Shown piece by piece: positions 50,568 to 61,990 of a stretch of 64,000 nt of DNA (the first letter of the stretch is position 1; each line of letters opens with the position of its first letter). The stretch is from Ctenosaura bakeri (Eukaryota; Chordata; Lepidosauria; Squamata; Iguanidae): contig CAOLHI010001010.1 in the NCBI GenBank assembly GCA_948474755.1, positions 372,001-436,000 of the forward strand. Reading direction: 5' to 3'. The notes below the pieces were generated by a model. It was not told where the DNA came from. It worked only from the letters and a program-made list of their open reading frames with translations, and ran no database searches. The position numbers and the translations under genes were made by a program.

Positions 50568-51060
50568 CAGTCAGCCCTCCACATTTGTAGGTTTGACTTT
50601 CATAGATTTGATTATTGTGAATTTCTTCAAGTCCTATCCCTCTTCCATCTCAGGCACTTCTTTTCCAGGGGAACCTTCCCTCTTGACAGCTGTGATCAGG
50701 CTGTGCAGCCCTTTAAAAGCCCTCCTCTGGTCCTCTTCCTCCTCCACCAGCTACTACTTGGCCAACTAAGGGCAATTTGCACCTCAATTTCTCAGCACCA
50801 CAAACCCTCTCCTGATGCTCCACGCACACACTCAAGAAAGGACATGGACAAGAGAGAAGAATTACAGGGCCACCATGAGAACCTGCCTCCCTTCCCTCTC
50901 CTTTTCCTGACCTGGTTTGGATCCTGGCTGTGTGTTCTCTCCACCATGCCTTGGTCCCCTTTCCGCAGACGCACACCCGTATTTTGATATTTGCAATTTT
51001 TCCACTTTTGCGAGGGTCCTGCCTGAGCCCCTAACCCTAGCAAATGCGGAAGGTCAACTG
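50568..51060. mobile_element. Tigger-like MITE, 493 bp
   Basis: TA at 50566-50567 and 51061-51062. Begins CAGTCAGCCCTCCACATTTG and ends CAAATGCGGAAGGTCAACTG. Same end family as 2467-3708 ('ggtttga..ttt..atagatttgatta' next to the left end in both) but without the 82-bp array. Confidence 0.8.
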
Positions 51061-52224
51061 TAGTCAGAAGATTCTGGGAGCTGTAATCTTAACAACATTT
51101 CCATGCTGTGGACCGGAATTCACAAACTCCATCTCACTTTCTCCTTGTAATGACTACCTCAGAAATCTTGACTGACTACGGCAGGGACTGAATCCAGATT
51201 TTTCTACATGCAAGCATCACTGAACTGCCTCCTATTGTCTTTTCTAAATAGCCGTAGGGATGGATCTCCAGTTGCCTGCTTTGTGTAAAAACCCATGGCA
51301 ATAGTCAATTGCTGGTTGTTGTGTTTAATGTCACACCTCACTGTAGTCTCTTGAGTGGATTAATGGAAAAAGTAACATTCAGTATTGCAGCCAGATGCAG
51401 CCTTTGGCTTTGTTCCTGAGCTTTAGGCCCTTCTTATAAACTGTGCTTGGCTAATTTTCCCTGTCAAGGAGATTTGAGAGTCAGTGATGTGTTGGAATAG
51501 GTTTTCAACTTTAAAAGGGATTGGGGTTGGCTAAAGGATGCATAGGGCTCTAACAGATATATAGGATGTTGCTTTATCAGAAAAACAAAAATATTTTGAG
51601 TATGTCTAGACCCTAGGTTATCTTTGGAAATTAACCCTGCCCCCCCCAGCTGCTGCCCCAGTACATAGTGATAGGAAAACATAAAGTAGAATTTGCACAG
51701 TGTATTGGTAAGTTGTATTTTAGATTCTTAAGACACCTCATCTGACTGACTTGATAATACTGTTTTATTTTTCAAAAAACAAAGAGTATAATTCCTACTA
51801 ATACAAAGATATTATATCAAATTACAGTTCTATGGCAGATTTTTTGAGGAATGACTAAACTCCAACAACTGGAAGTGTTGTACTATATTGTGGGGAAAAG
51901 TATCTGATTGGACTTTGGCCAAGCCTGAGTATAAGTGGATTTCATAGTTATGGATTGTCTTCCAGACATGTTTTTCCTTGTACTTTCATATTACAGACTC
52001 TTTGGCATTTTCTTCTTCTGGGGCAAGTGTATACTTTTTAAAAATGTGCTGGAAAAATATTTTCTAGAGCTTAACTGTGTGTTAGTTGGACACTGTGAAC
52101 AGAATGTGGCCTAGATAGGGCTTCAGTCTGATTCAGCAAGGCTTACCTTAGGTTCTTACAAACCAGAGTGTACCTAAATGTGTCTGGGTTCAAACACAGG
52201 GGTTTTTATAGGGTAAATTGTGAC

Positions 52225-52600
52225 TGCAGGCCATAGCTTGCTCGGTGAGAACAATGCGATTTAGGAGCGGGACAAAGCCTTGGAAAGGTCAGAACATGAT
52301 GGACTTAGAGCCGAATTAACAATAGTGTAGCCAGTATGCAAATGTGGAGCACTTAGTACAGCTTTGTCAGGTTGCCTGCTCGGGGCAGGGAGTCTTTGTT
52401 AGTATCGCGCATATGCAATGAGGTGTTTGCCGGAGAGGTCCCTGAAGCGACAAACCGGCTCTGTCTGGCCTGCCTGGGTGGAGAATGGAATATCCAGCAA
52501 TTATCGGCCATGCCTGCTTACGTGCTTGTCCGGAGGCCTCACAAACACGTGGAGCGGAGTAGCAGAGGAAAGCTGAATTGTTTGATATCAAAATGATATC
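52225..52600 (-). mobile_element. Retroviral-type LTR fragment (upstream half)
   Basis: The reverse complement matches the 5' half of the LTR at 61125 along its length, sharing words such as 'ggcctcacaaacacgtggag', 'gcctgc(t)cggggcagggag' and 'gtatgcaaat'. It lacks the TATA and poly(A) half. A frame of about 80 codons on each strand here is not a gene. Confidence 0.7.
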
Positions 52601-52959
52601 GAGTGCTATCTGTGAGTGCATGTAATCCCATTATCTGTGAGCGCATGTAATTCCATTGTCAAAGAAGCAGCAGATGGAGGTGGAGACATGAAGGCCCCAA
52701 TTTCTTAAGCCTTGCCGTTCTTGCTGTTTTCATTCTCAGTTTTGTTCCAAACCTACTTTTGATCCCATAGGGATCCAAATGATGTCTGTTTTGTAAATGT
52801 AATTAAGAGGTGACTGGAGGCATTGAGAAGACTTACACTGAAAAGCTGTGGACTGAGGAAAAGGTTAAACATGGTCTCTGCTCTGACTTGCAGCTTCCTA
52901 ATGCTGATTTTCCAGCAAAACAGTGGACTGTTGGGATAGTATGTTGTTGATGTGTACTT

Positions 52960-53118
52960 CAAGTCATTTAGACTTAAGGTAACCTTAAAATGAGCCAAAG
53001 GTGAAGGCTATTGCAGGTTTTCTTGACAAGATTTGTTTGGAAGGGGTTTGCTGTTGCCATCCTGTGAGGCCGAGAGAGTGTTAATTGCCTGTGGTCACCC
53101 AGTGGATTTCCATGCTTA
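52960..53118 (-). mobile_element. Partial tRNA-derived SINE
   Basis: 'ggttttcttgacaagatttg', 'aaggggtttgctgttgccat' and 'gtggtcacccagtggatttc' match the SINE body in reverse orientation. Confidence 0.65.
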
Positions 53119-53682
53119 GGCCTTAAGCTTACCAGAACACTTTTGTATGAACTGAATTTGATGGGGCTTTTACATATTAAGATCAGGACAAGCACACTAA
53201 AATTAGAGAAACACTAAAAAAGGCCAGTTACTTCTGTACCTTCATAGAATCTACGTGCTTGCTTTTCTCATTCCAATACCACTACTGGCTTCAAGACTCA
53301 TCATTCAGCAAGACAATAAAAATGCCTTTCTATGGTGACAAATGCTGCCTTCCACGTAAAAATGTTTGTTTTTCACAAAGAAGTAACCACAATGCCTACT
53401 TAAAACAAACTCTGCAAATATTTCACCTATAGATCATCACTCTGAAGTTCCTTTGTTTGCTGTCAGCATGATTCTTGAACCTCCAGAAGAGAAACACTCA
53501 TTCAGTTTGAGTAATCAGACCTTCTAACTAATGTTTGTTCAGGAGAGGTTGGTTTTGTTTCATATGGCTGCCACGTGTAAGGTATTTAAAGTACTCCGTG
53601 TAGCAGCTAATCTCATCTGGTAAGCTGTTCCTATAAGAATGGCATATCATTTAGGTTCTTTCAGCTCTATGATCAACTGTCT

Positions 53683-53689
53683 ATAATAA

Positions 53690-53721
<32 letters not shown>

Positions 53722-53736
53722 CTAATAATAATAATA
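53683..53736. repeat. (TAA)n microsatellite with interruptions
   Basis: About 17 AAT-type trinucleotides broken by two ACT units. Confidence 0.9.
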
Positions 53737-54369
53737 GAAAATATCTTTCTGTCTGTTTGTGTCAGCCATAATTCCTTAGGATATCATGTCATTTCACTTC
53801 AAAATTCTGACAGGCATCATCCTAGAAGTAAAAAAGAAAAAAAAGGGGGATCTGCAGTACTTCATCAGGGATTTTTCCCCCAAAGGGCAAAACAAGAAGG
53901 CTCTCTGAAACACTGTTGCCAATATTCTTGCCAGACGAGAAAAGGTGGGAACTGTCAGGACCAAGACACTGCTTCAGAGCCTCCCAATTTTTTAAAAAAA
54001 GGATTAGAAAACAGGAGAGGGTTTTTCTGAGCTGCTGCTAGTAATATTCAAAAAGGTTTTTAAAAAAGAAGGATGGGAAAACAGGGCCTCCGTCCACTTA
54101 TTTTAGAGTATTGGATACGGACCCTGTCAGTGCTGGGTACAGTATTAATGGAAAACATTCCTAATACAGGAAAAAAAGGGAGGAAACAGAAGAGGGCTAA
54201 GGCACTCTTAATAGTATTCCTGCATTTAAACAAAGGGAAAACTCAAGCAAAGTTTTGGAGGTACTGCTGGTAGGATTCTTGAGGTTAAGAAAAAGGAAGT
54301 AGGAAGTCTTGGAGGCCCAGTGGGCAACCTTTTGTGGTATTGAGTGTAGTCCCAGTTTCAGTTTAGCTA

Positions 54370-54610
54370 ATAAGAATACAAGAAAAACCATACTGGATCT
54401 GATCAGAGCTCTATCTAGTCTGCATTGTGTTTAGACAGTGGGCTGCCAGTTGCCTATAAGAAGGACACAAGCAGGATAGGAATACAAATGCACTTTTCAT
54501 CTCATGTTGCCCAGCAACTGATATACACAGGCATATTCTTTCTGATCCTTGCAGTCATATATAGCCATTGACTAGTACCCATTGATAGCTCTGACCTCCA
54601 TCAGTTGGTT
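54370..54610 (+). mobile_element. Dispersed reptile repeat ('ggatctgatcagagctcta' type)
   Basis: Contains 'agaaaaaccatactggatct', 'ctatctagtctgcattgtgt' and, later, 'gcccagcaactgatatacac', an order I recognise from a common squamate repeat, probably LINE-derived. Confidence 0.5.
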
Positions 54611-55311
54611 CATCATATTGATGCCTGAAAAGAGAAGTTTGCAGTGAAAAACGACTAGATGGTGACAACTCTACATAAAACAGTTACTTTATGAAGTGCA
54701 TAACACGTGGGTAAAGTATAAGAGTGATTCAACCTTCTAGTTTAAGTTTGAACTGCCAAATGAATGCAAAATAGGTTTTTGATTTAAATGTTTGAGAACC
54801 CTTCATGAAGGTGTCAGGCAATAGCTGCCAGATAAAGTGAAGAAGACTTGCAGCTCTCTGATTCATGTTTCTTTATCCCTAAATAAATAAACCCCTAATT
54901 TGCTAAAATCCTGTAACTTTGCTGCCAGGGTAAGTCTGATGAAAACACCTCTGATATTTCTGTGGCATGACCATGCAGTGGATATGAATATATCTGCATG
55001 AGTCGTGAAATGAGGTGGTTAGTATCAGGACACAGCCTCAGTGACCATTTGATCCTAAGCCAACAAGTAAGTTGAGATATAGGAGAGAAAATACAGACAG
55101 AGTCAAGGGAGATGACAGCTAACCAGGTGTTGGGAGAACAGAGAGCATACCAGTTTGAAAAGGACATAGAAGCACTGTATACAGCTGGGAATGTGCAGAG
55201 CATTGCAAAGTGTCAAGGAGCAATAATAATGCCACAAGAGATGAGCTGCTTCAGAGCTCACCTGCAGGACTTAGGTTGGGTACTCTCATTTTAAGCTTCC
55301 TCATCCCATAA

Positions 55312-55442
55312 AGCAGGGATAGGCAAGCGTAATATTTCAGATATTGTAACTCCCATTCTCTGTCACCATTGCCTATTCCAGCTAATGCTCATGGGAATTG
55401 TAGTAATTGCAGTTTAACAACAAATGAAAGGCCACAATTTGC
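55312..55442. mobile_element. Palindromic MITE copy
   Basis: 'cagatattgtaactcccatt', 'ctgtcaccattgcctattcc' and 'catgggaattgtagtaattg'. Confidence 0.55.
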
Positions 55443-56434
55443 GCTCCTCTTCCATAAAGCCTGTCATCTACAGTATTAAAATTAACTACACTAATAGCAT
55501 GAAACATTAATATATTTTTTTAACAAATGATACATTTGCAGAGGTCATTTTGCCCTTCACAGTTATTTGCAGGAGTTTCATTAAGAGTGGGTCATCATGG
55601 TCCCTGCCACAAGGGGCTAAGAGTAGACTGATACACAAGACTACTGCTAGAGTTATGAATCGAAATAAGAAAAAGAGAGAGAATTAAAAAAAAGGCAAAT
55701 TACTGCCAGTTTGCTACCTGTAGGAAACACTGCATTTCTTTAATTCTGAGACTTTTTCTTAGTTTTAGTAATTCTTTTTGCTCAGCTTTGCGTATAGTTT
55801 TTATCTCATGGAGGATATGTAGGTTTCTGGGTTCAACCCAGTGGTGTGGTAGACTGTAGCCACTTCATGTTTGAGAGGAGCAGTAGCAAAGTCTGCTAAA
55901 GTGATATCAGCCACTAGTTTGGTAGGAATATTTTCCAAGTGACAGCTGTCACTCAGCAAGGGTTACAGGCAGTGTGGTGAAAAATGTTCATATCCAATGT
56001 TTCAGTCTTTTTCTCACTTTGTAGCTGATACATGTTCTTACAAATAAAAATAACAAAAAGAAATGGTACATTCAATCCATAAAGAAAAATGAAATTCAGG
56101 CTGAAGTAATACCTTCCTTGGATTGCTAAAAATGTCATGAGTAATTGAAGCTTTCCAAGATTGCTGGAGTCTGCAGTTGCTTATGCACAGTCTGCTCACA
56201 GATAAAATGACCAATATATCAGGCCAGATTTTTGAATTTTTATGTCTTCTGTCAAGATTAAGCAGTTTTTCCATGAGATTGCAGTTCTTCTGCCAATAGG
56301 TACAACTACCAACTTCAGTTGACTTGTATCCTTGCTGCTACAAAGACTACTGTGTTGCTCCTGTACTTCTACTCTTAAGTCTTTTCAGGAGCATGTGTGC
56401 TTTACCTAAAACAATAAACAAATCTCTAGGGCTT

Positions 56435-56545
56435 GGATTGAAATCATGCAGCCTTCCAGATGTCCATAAACTGCAGCTCCCAGCATTCTTCACCATTGAC
56501 TGTGCTATTGAGGGTTGCTGAAATTTAAATTCCAACAATATTTTG
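56435..56545. mobile_element. Palindromic MITE copy
   Basis: 'ccttccagatgtccataaac', 'tgcagctcccagcattcttc' and 'aaattccaacaatattttgt' are arms of the same repeat family. Confidence 0.5.
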
Positions 56546-57589
56546 TCAACAGAGAGAAGATGTAAACTGATTCCTTAACACCTTTCTTCTTCACTAGATT
56601 TGCAATCTCAGTCTTGCATTTTTGTTAGCTCACAAAAACACTGGCCTGTGTCTGGCCAAATTTTTGGCCTTTTCAATTCTTCCACAGTCTCTCTAATTCT
56701 GTATCATCTAAGCTTGAAAAAGAGCTCTAATGAACCTGAAAGCTCTCCTTGTTCATGACATTTTAGATATTACTCAACCATGATTTATTTTCTAGTCAAG
56801 AGGCCATTTCTGCAAGTGATTATCATACCAGGACAGCTCTAAATATGTAAATATGAACATTGTGTATAATATAGGAATTACTGTTCTACCAATATTTGCA
56901 TTGCATATCTCTAGATCCAGAGATACTTTACTTTGAGTTAAAGTCTAGCACTTTAGCACTTGTTTGTAAACATAATTAATTATGTTTGGAGGAGATGATC
57001 AAAGGCACCCATAATGGTTTGCTGCTTGATTTAAGAAGTGTCCACCTCTTTTGTGACAATAACAGACCGAAACAGTTAGAAAGCGGGGCAGAAACAGCTG
57101 GACAGCACAACTCCATTTTTCCTTTGTTGGAAGCCCCAGTTCAAAGTATTGCAGCCATGTATTTTGAGTTTGTGAAGTGGGGGCTCTTGGAGCTTACTTG
57201 AACTTTTTTCCCCTTTATGCTGAGAAAGGAGGGAGGAAGTACTCTCATTCAGCAAGGCACCCCTGGAAGAATTCCCACTCTTTTGAGCAAGGAAGTCTCC
57301 AGAGACACAGCATTGTTTAACAGTGGCTTGACGGGCTTTGGGGACTATACTGCCTTTTTCTTTCTTTCTTTCCCAGGCCCTGGGTCTACTTATAGGGCAC
57401 TGCATCTGGGGGTCAATAGCAAGGTCAATTGCTAGGCGGGAAGATTTTTGTTTTCCTATAAACGATGCTAAATGTGTTGGTTTTTAGAAGGAGAGCTTGT
57501 TACAAGGCAATGTAGAGAACCAAGTGACATCTTGAACTATTAAAGGTAGAAGCAGGCCACACTATAAAAGGCTTTAATGTCTGGGTATA

Positions 57590-57800
57590 AAATAGGAACA
57601 CAGAAGTACAGGTTATGTAGATAGTATATCAGCTGCTGCCCTATACTGAGTATACTAGGTATACATTGATCCATCTATTCCAATACTATCTACAATGCAT
57701 AAAGTAGGAACACAGGAGTACAAGTGATATTGATATATCAGTAGCTGCATTATGCTGAGTCAGATCATTGGTCCATCTGTTCCAATGTTATCTGCTGTGG
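57590..57800. repeat. Two tandem copies of a SINE-like segment
   Basis: 'ataggaacacagaagtacag' at about 57591 and 'gtaggaacacaggagtacaa' at about 57704 each start a similar segment that includes 'tgatccatctattccaa' or 'ttggtccatctgttccaa', a phrase of the squamate tRNA-Ala-like SINE. Confidence 0.6.
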
Positions 57801-58631
57801 CTAGCAAGAGCTGTCTAGGTTATAGCAGAATTGCTTGCCTGGAAATCCCTGGTGTTGCCTGTTGGCCTTCCATCCAGGTTAACTAGGCCCAACTTGGCTT
57901 AGTTTTCAGATTCAGATGAGATCAGATGTATTAAGAGCTGAATATGAGCAGTAAGCTTGATAGTAATAGCTCATGCCCAACAAGCTAGTATATTGGCAAG
58001 GTGTATTCCCAGTCTTCTCACCTGTGACTAATTTCTGAGGGTCCCAAGTTCACTGTTTCAAACCCACTGCTCTAAAGAATCACATCTTTGTAAAATATAA
58101 TAATTGCCTCTATTAAGCACAGCTCCAGACCTGACACATACGTCTTACCATGACTCATGTTTTTACCATTTGCTCTGGAAAACTTGACTTGAGGTCAAAT
58201 GTGGTCCACAGCTTGAATGACAAGTTCTCTGTGGATAGATTTATTGACTGAAGCAACTGAAGGCTGAGATGCTGCCTTATTCCAAGTCAAGCTGCTTGTC
58301 CACCTTGTGCAGCACTGCCTCTGTTCTGATTGGCAACAACTTTCCAGTGTCCTAGTCATAGGCCTGTCATCAGTACCAGCTTCCTTATTGGGCATAAAAA
58401 GGCAGTTGTGTCATCTGGTTGATGGTAGTGGTGGAACTGGATAGACATGGCAGTCTCCTGAGTATTCCTCCTGAACTCTTCTGGCTAGTTGCCTTCCTTC
58501 AGAGGAAAGAGCTGTGGATGCTACACAACCTTCTTAGAAAGGGAGGTAAATTGTGACCTCACAAATTGTTGCTTACAAACATAAAAAAGTCATGTACAAT
58601 CAAAACTTTCTGTCTACAAGATGGTGAGAGG

Positions 58632-58650
58632 AGTTGTTGTTGTTGTTGTT
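58632..58650. repeat. (GTT)n microsatellite
   Basis: Six GTT units. Confidence 0.85.
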
Positions 58651-58954
58651 GCGGGAGTCAGTTTTAGAGAACTTTGTACATTTGAAAGACTGACGTCTCT
58701 AAACGATAGCAGCTGCCTTGTTGCAGAGACTATCAGAAAAGCAGAAATGTTTGGATTGTGTCATTATGAACAACCAACCCATCCTGTTTTGGTTCCTTTG
58801 TGTGTCACAAAAGGAAAAGATATTATAATAATTTTTGTGCAACTTGTACAAAACACAATAAATAAAGTGCTTACTATCTCGTGCACCAGAGGCAAGTGAA
58901 GGCTTGAGAAGATTATCTCACCATATCGATCCATCCTGTCTTGGCCTGGTCACC

Positions 58955-59160
58955 TTTCACACTATATAATTATAGCACTTTGAGTTCACTTTAGCTGTAA
59001 TTATTCTATCCTACAGAATCCTGAGATTTGCTTTTTAGGAAGAGCATTTGGAATTCTTAGCCAGAGAGCTCTAGTGCCTCACCAAGTTACAAATCTCAGG
59101 ATTTCATAGAAGGCAGTTAAAGTGGAATATAATATGAAAAGGCCATATGAAAGGGCCCCA
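58955..59160. mobile_element. Decayed palindromic MITE
   Basis: 'cctacagaatcctgagattt' on the left is mirrored by 'caaatctcaggatttcatag' on the right, with 'ccagagagctctagtgcctc' in the centre. It has a different core from the Harbinger-type copies at 27.1 and 35.6 kb. Confidence 0.6.
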
Positions 59161-59296
59161 TGAACAATGCATTGATGAAATTTCTTTATAGCTCTAGTCT
59201 TGGATGCCTTAATGGAGCCTACTTCCTTAAGTGTGAGTTGAGCAGAAGGCAGGAGTAGGCACTGGCCAGCTTTTGTGAAAAGACAACAGTTACACG

Positions 59297-59334
59297 AAAC
59301 AAACAAACAAACAAACAAACAAACAAATAAATAA
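59297..59334. repeat. (AAAC)n microsatellite
   Basis: About eight AAAC units running into AAAT units. Confidence 0.9.
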
Positions 59335-59571
59335 TAGTTGCTATTTCCAACATGATATTTGTGTTTTCCTGTTGCAGCAAAAATGACAGTATTGTGGTAC
59401 TTAAAATTCTGGTTCATTTATTATGGCCTTTGTGGGCTGAAGTCCATTTCATCAAATGCAGGAAACATTACCTTTAGTTGGCAGGTATATCTACACACCA
59501 ATGGACTGTGGTGGGACAGGTGCTAATTGTTTAGAGAGCAATTAAATCAAGGTGTGCACGCATGCATGTTT

Positions 59572-59785
59572 GTCTGTCTGTCTTCAAGTTGCCTGTTGAT
59601 TTATGGTGACCCCATGAATTTCATTGGGTTTCTTAGTCATGAAATATTCAGAAGTGGTTTTGCCAGATCCTTCCTCTGAAATATAGCCTACAGTACCTGG
59701 TATTGATTGGTAGTCTCCAATCCAGGTACTAACCAGAGCTCAACCTGTTAGCTTCCAAGATCAGCTGGGTTCTGGTGCCTTAAGG
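59572..59785 (-). mobile_element. 5S rRNA-derived SINE
   Basis: 59706-59782 is a decayed complement of 5S rRNA ('tagtctccaatccaggtact', 'gttagcttccaagatcagct'). The tail complement 'cttcaagttgcctgttgatt' and 'tatggtgaccccatgaattt' lies at the low-coordinate end. Same family as 38928. Confidence 0.75.
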
Positions 59786-60582
59786 GTATTTAGACCTTAA
59801 GGCATATATAGGCTGTGGCAATTCCATTAAAGCTTAAATCCATGCAAAATAAGCACAATGATACCGTATTTTCCAGCGTATAAGATGACATTTTAACCCC
59901 CAAAAATCTTTGCAAAAGTCGGGGGTCGCCTTATACACCAGGTGTGGTGGGTGCTGCAAGTAAATTGTCATGGGCCAGGCTGAGCCCGCCACCGCCTCAG
60001 AGGCTGCCACCGACGCGGGGGGAGGGTCCGGCTGCTGCGGATGTCATGGGCCAGGCTGAGCCCCCCGCTGTCTCGGAGGCCACCACCGACGCAGAGGGCC
60101 CCCGGCCACCGCGGAGGCCGCTGCCGCCGACACGGGGGAGGGCCCGACCGCTGCGGATGTCATGGGCCTGGCTGAACCGACCGCCGCCTCGGAGGCTGCC
60201 ACCGACGCAGGGGGGCCCTGGCCACTGCGGAGGCTGCTGCTGCCACTGCGGGGGGGCCCAGCCGCTGTGGAGGCCGCCGCCGCCACAGAAGGTCCCGCCG
60301 CCACGGGGGAAGGCCTGGTCACCGCGGGGGGAGGCCCGGTTGCCTCGGAGGACTCCGCCAATGCAGACGGGCACGTTAGCAGCGCCGGGGGTGGCCCAGG
60401 GCTCGCCCTGGCAGTCGGGGCGCCTGCAGGCTCGCCAGGGAGGGCAGGCCCCGGCTCCAGTCTGAGGTCTCCACCCACCCACAGTACCAACTCAGAGGAG
60501 GCTGCCGCCCCTCCTCCCACGTTTCAGCAACGTTCCCAGCGGCTGCTGGAGAAGCGGCTGCGGGCTGAGAGCTGTGCCCAGA

Positions 60583-60778
60583 AAAACACGCCTCTTTCAC
60601 CCGTCTGGCCCACCCTTGTATCCTATTACTGTACCTCCTTCTCTGCCTCTCAGATCTTGCTCCTGAGGACTGCAGTGAAGCGGCACAGGCGCGCATGTGC
60701 GAGATCTGAGAGGCAGAGAAGGAGGTATGTTAATAGGATACAAGGGTGGGCCAGACGAGTGAAAGAGGCGTGTTTGGA
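60583..60778. repeat. Inverted repeat inside the mariner-like element
   Basis: Arms about 60583-60655 and 60703-60778 pair over about 70 bases with few mismatches, for example 'cacgcctctttcacccgtct' against 'agacgagtgaaagaggcgtg'. The loop is about 45 bases. Confidence 0.85.
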
Positions 60779-60837
60779 GACAGGGAGGGCTGGGCAGGCA
60801 GGGAGAGCTGACCAATCCAAGCAGGCTTTGCATACAA

Positions 60838-60890
60838 CAACCAGCCAATCGCCGGTAAGGTACATGGCTTGCCGTGATTGGCTGGTTGTG
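60838..60890. repeat. Short palindrome with two ATTGG boxes
   Basis: 'aaccagccaatcgccggtaa' and 'gccgtgattggctggttgtg' face each other around 'ggtacatgg'. It creates inverted CCAAT-type motifs. Confidence 0.75.
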
Positions 60891-61124
60891 GTATACTGGG
60901 TACCACATGCAGTACAGTATACAACTGTCCAACAGTCAAAACCCCATCATGGCTCCAGCAACAAGAAGAAAGAAATATGTGTTGGAAGAGGGGTAGTTTT
61001 ATACGGCGAGTATATCCCAAATTCTATATTTTAACTGGAAAAGTTGGGGGTAATCTTATACGCCTAGTCATCTTATATGCCGGAAAATACAGTAATTCAC
61101 ATATTACTGCAGGTTAGGCCTCCT

Positions 61125-61990
61125 TGGAGATCATTTTGATATCAGTAATTTGGCTCTCTTCCACCACCCCTCTCCACGTGTTTGTGAGGCCCCTGGACAA
61201 GCACAGAACTAGGCTCAGCCATCAAACGCTGCAATATCCCAAAACAATACGGGCAGGCCAGAAGTAGCCAGATCACCGCTTTAGGAGACCTCTCTGCAAA
61301 CACCCTCATTAAGTATGCATGCTGTTTACAAAGGACTCCCTGCCCCAAGCAGGCAACTTGGCAAGCTGAATACTCAAATGTCAAGCACTGAGTATTTGCA
61401 TACTGTTTACCTCTTTGTCAATTCGGACCTAACTCAGTCATGCTAAATTTTGACCTTTCCAAAGCTTTGTCTCGCGCTTGAAACTCATTGTTTTCCCCAA
61501 GTACGGAATAGCCTGCAGTTACATTTCTCTCTATAAAAACCCCTGATTCTGAGACCTTCCTTGGATCGCTCCTGAGTTCCAGACTGCCTTGCTGCCACTT
61601 TGCTTGGAGAGCTTCCCCTCAGCTCCACGTGCTGAGCCACATCGAACCCCAGCATCGCTCTCTATTCTTCCAGGCTTCAGGACAGGTTTCGTATCACCCA
61701 ATTCAACAATCCCTCTGAAAACCCCCTCTATACCACTCCAACCTTTATTTTCCTTAGTTACTTGTGTGATTGTGTGTGTTGCATACACTGTGTGTCTGTA
61801 TTTAATAAAAATCTCAATTATTCTTATAACTTGGTTTGCTTCTTCGCTTGGCCTGATCCCGTAGACATTGAGTAAAAGATTCCACTGCATTGCCCTGCCT
61901 CTCGCATTGCTAACTTGTGCTCTAGCTAATTTCCACAAACTTAGTTAATTGAGAGCGCATATAGGTATTCCTCCTGGGACCCCCAGTAAA
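61125..61990 (+). mobile_element. Retroviral-type LTR
   Basis: Shows LTR layout on the plus strand: a long upstream part, TATAAAA at 61532-61538, a likely transcription start about 25-30 bases later, AATAAA at 61804-61809 after a pyrimidine-rich stretch, and a U5-like segment ending near 'gggtaacacaca'. A partial copy of the upstream half lies in reverse orientation at 52225-52600, confirming it as a repeat. Exact ends are uncertain and no internal retroviral genes are seen, so it is probably a solo or broken copy. Confidence 0.6.

Larger units (their letters stand above)
59864..61092. mobile_element. Mariner-like non-autonomous element with CpG-rich core, 1.23 kb
   Basis: TA at 59862-59863 and 61093-61094. 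Ends are CCGTATTTTCCAGCGTATAA on the left and TCTTATATGCCGGAAAATAC on the right, extended inverted repeats in which 'acttttgcaaagattttt' and 'ggaaaagttgggggt' blocks also face each other. The 59.94-60.55 kb interior is very GC-rich, with 'gtcatgggccaggctgagcc' recurring at 59968, 60041 and 60157 (last one altered). No transposase. Frames of up to 290 codons run through the core because it lacks AT-rich stops. Confidence 0.75.

Noticed and set aside
60162..61034. 290-codon plus-strand frame, longest in the window
   Set aside because: It lies wholly inside a TA-flanked transposon with GC-rich repeated sequence, overlaps long frames on the other strand, and shows no domain; open frames are expected where stop codons are rare.
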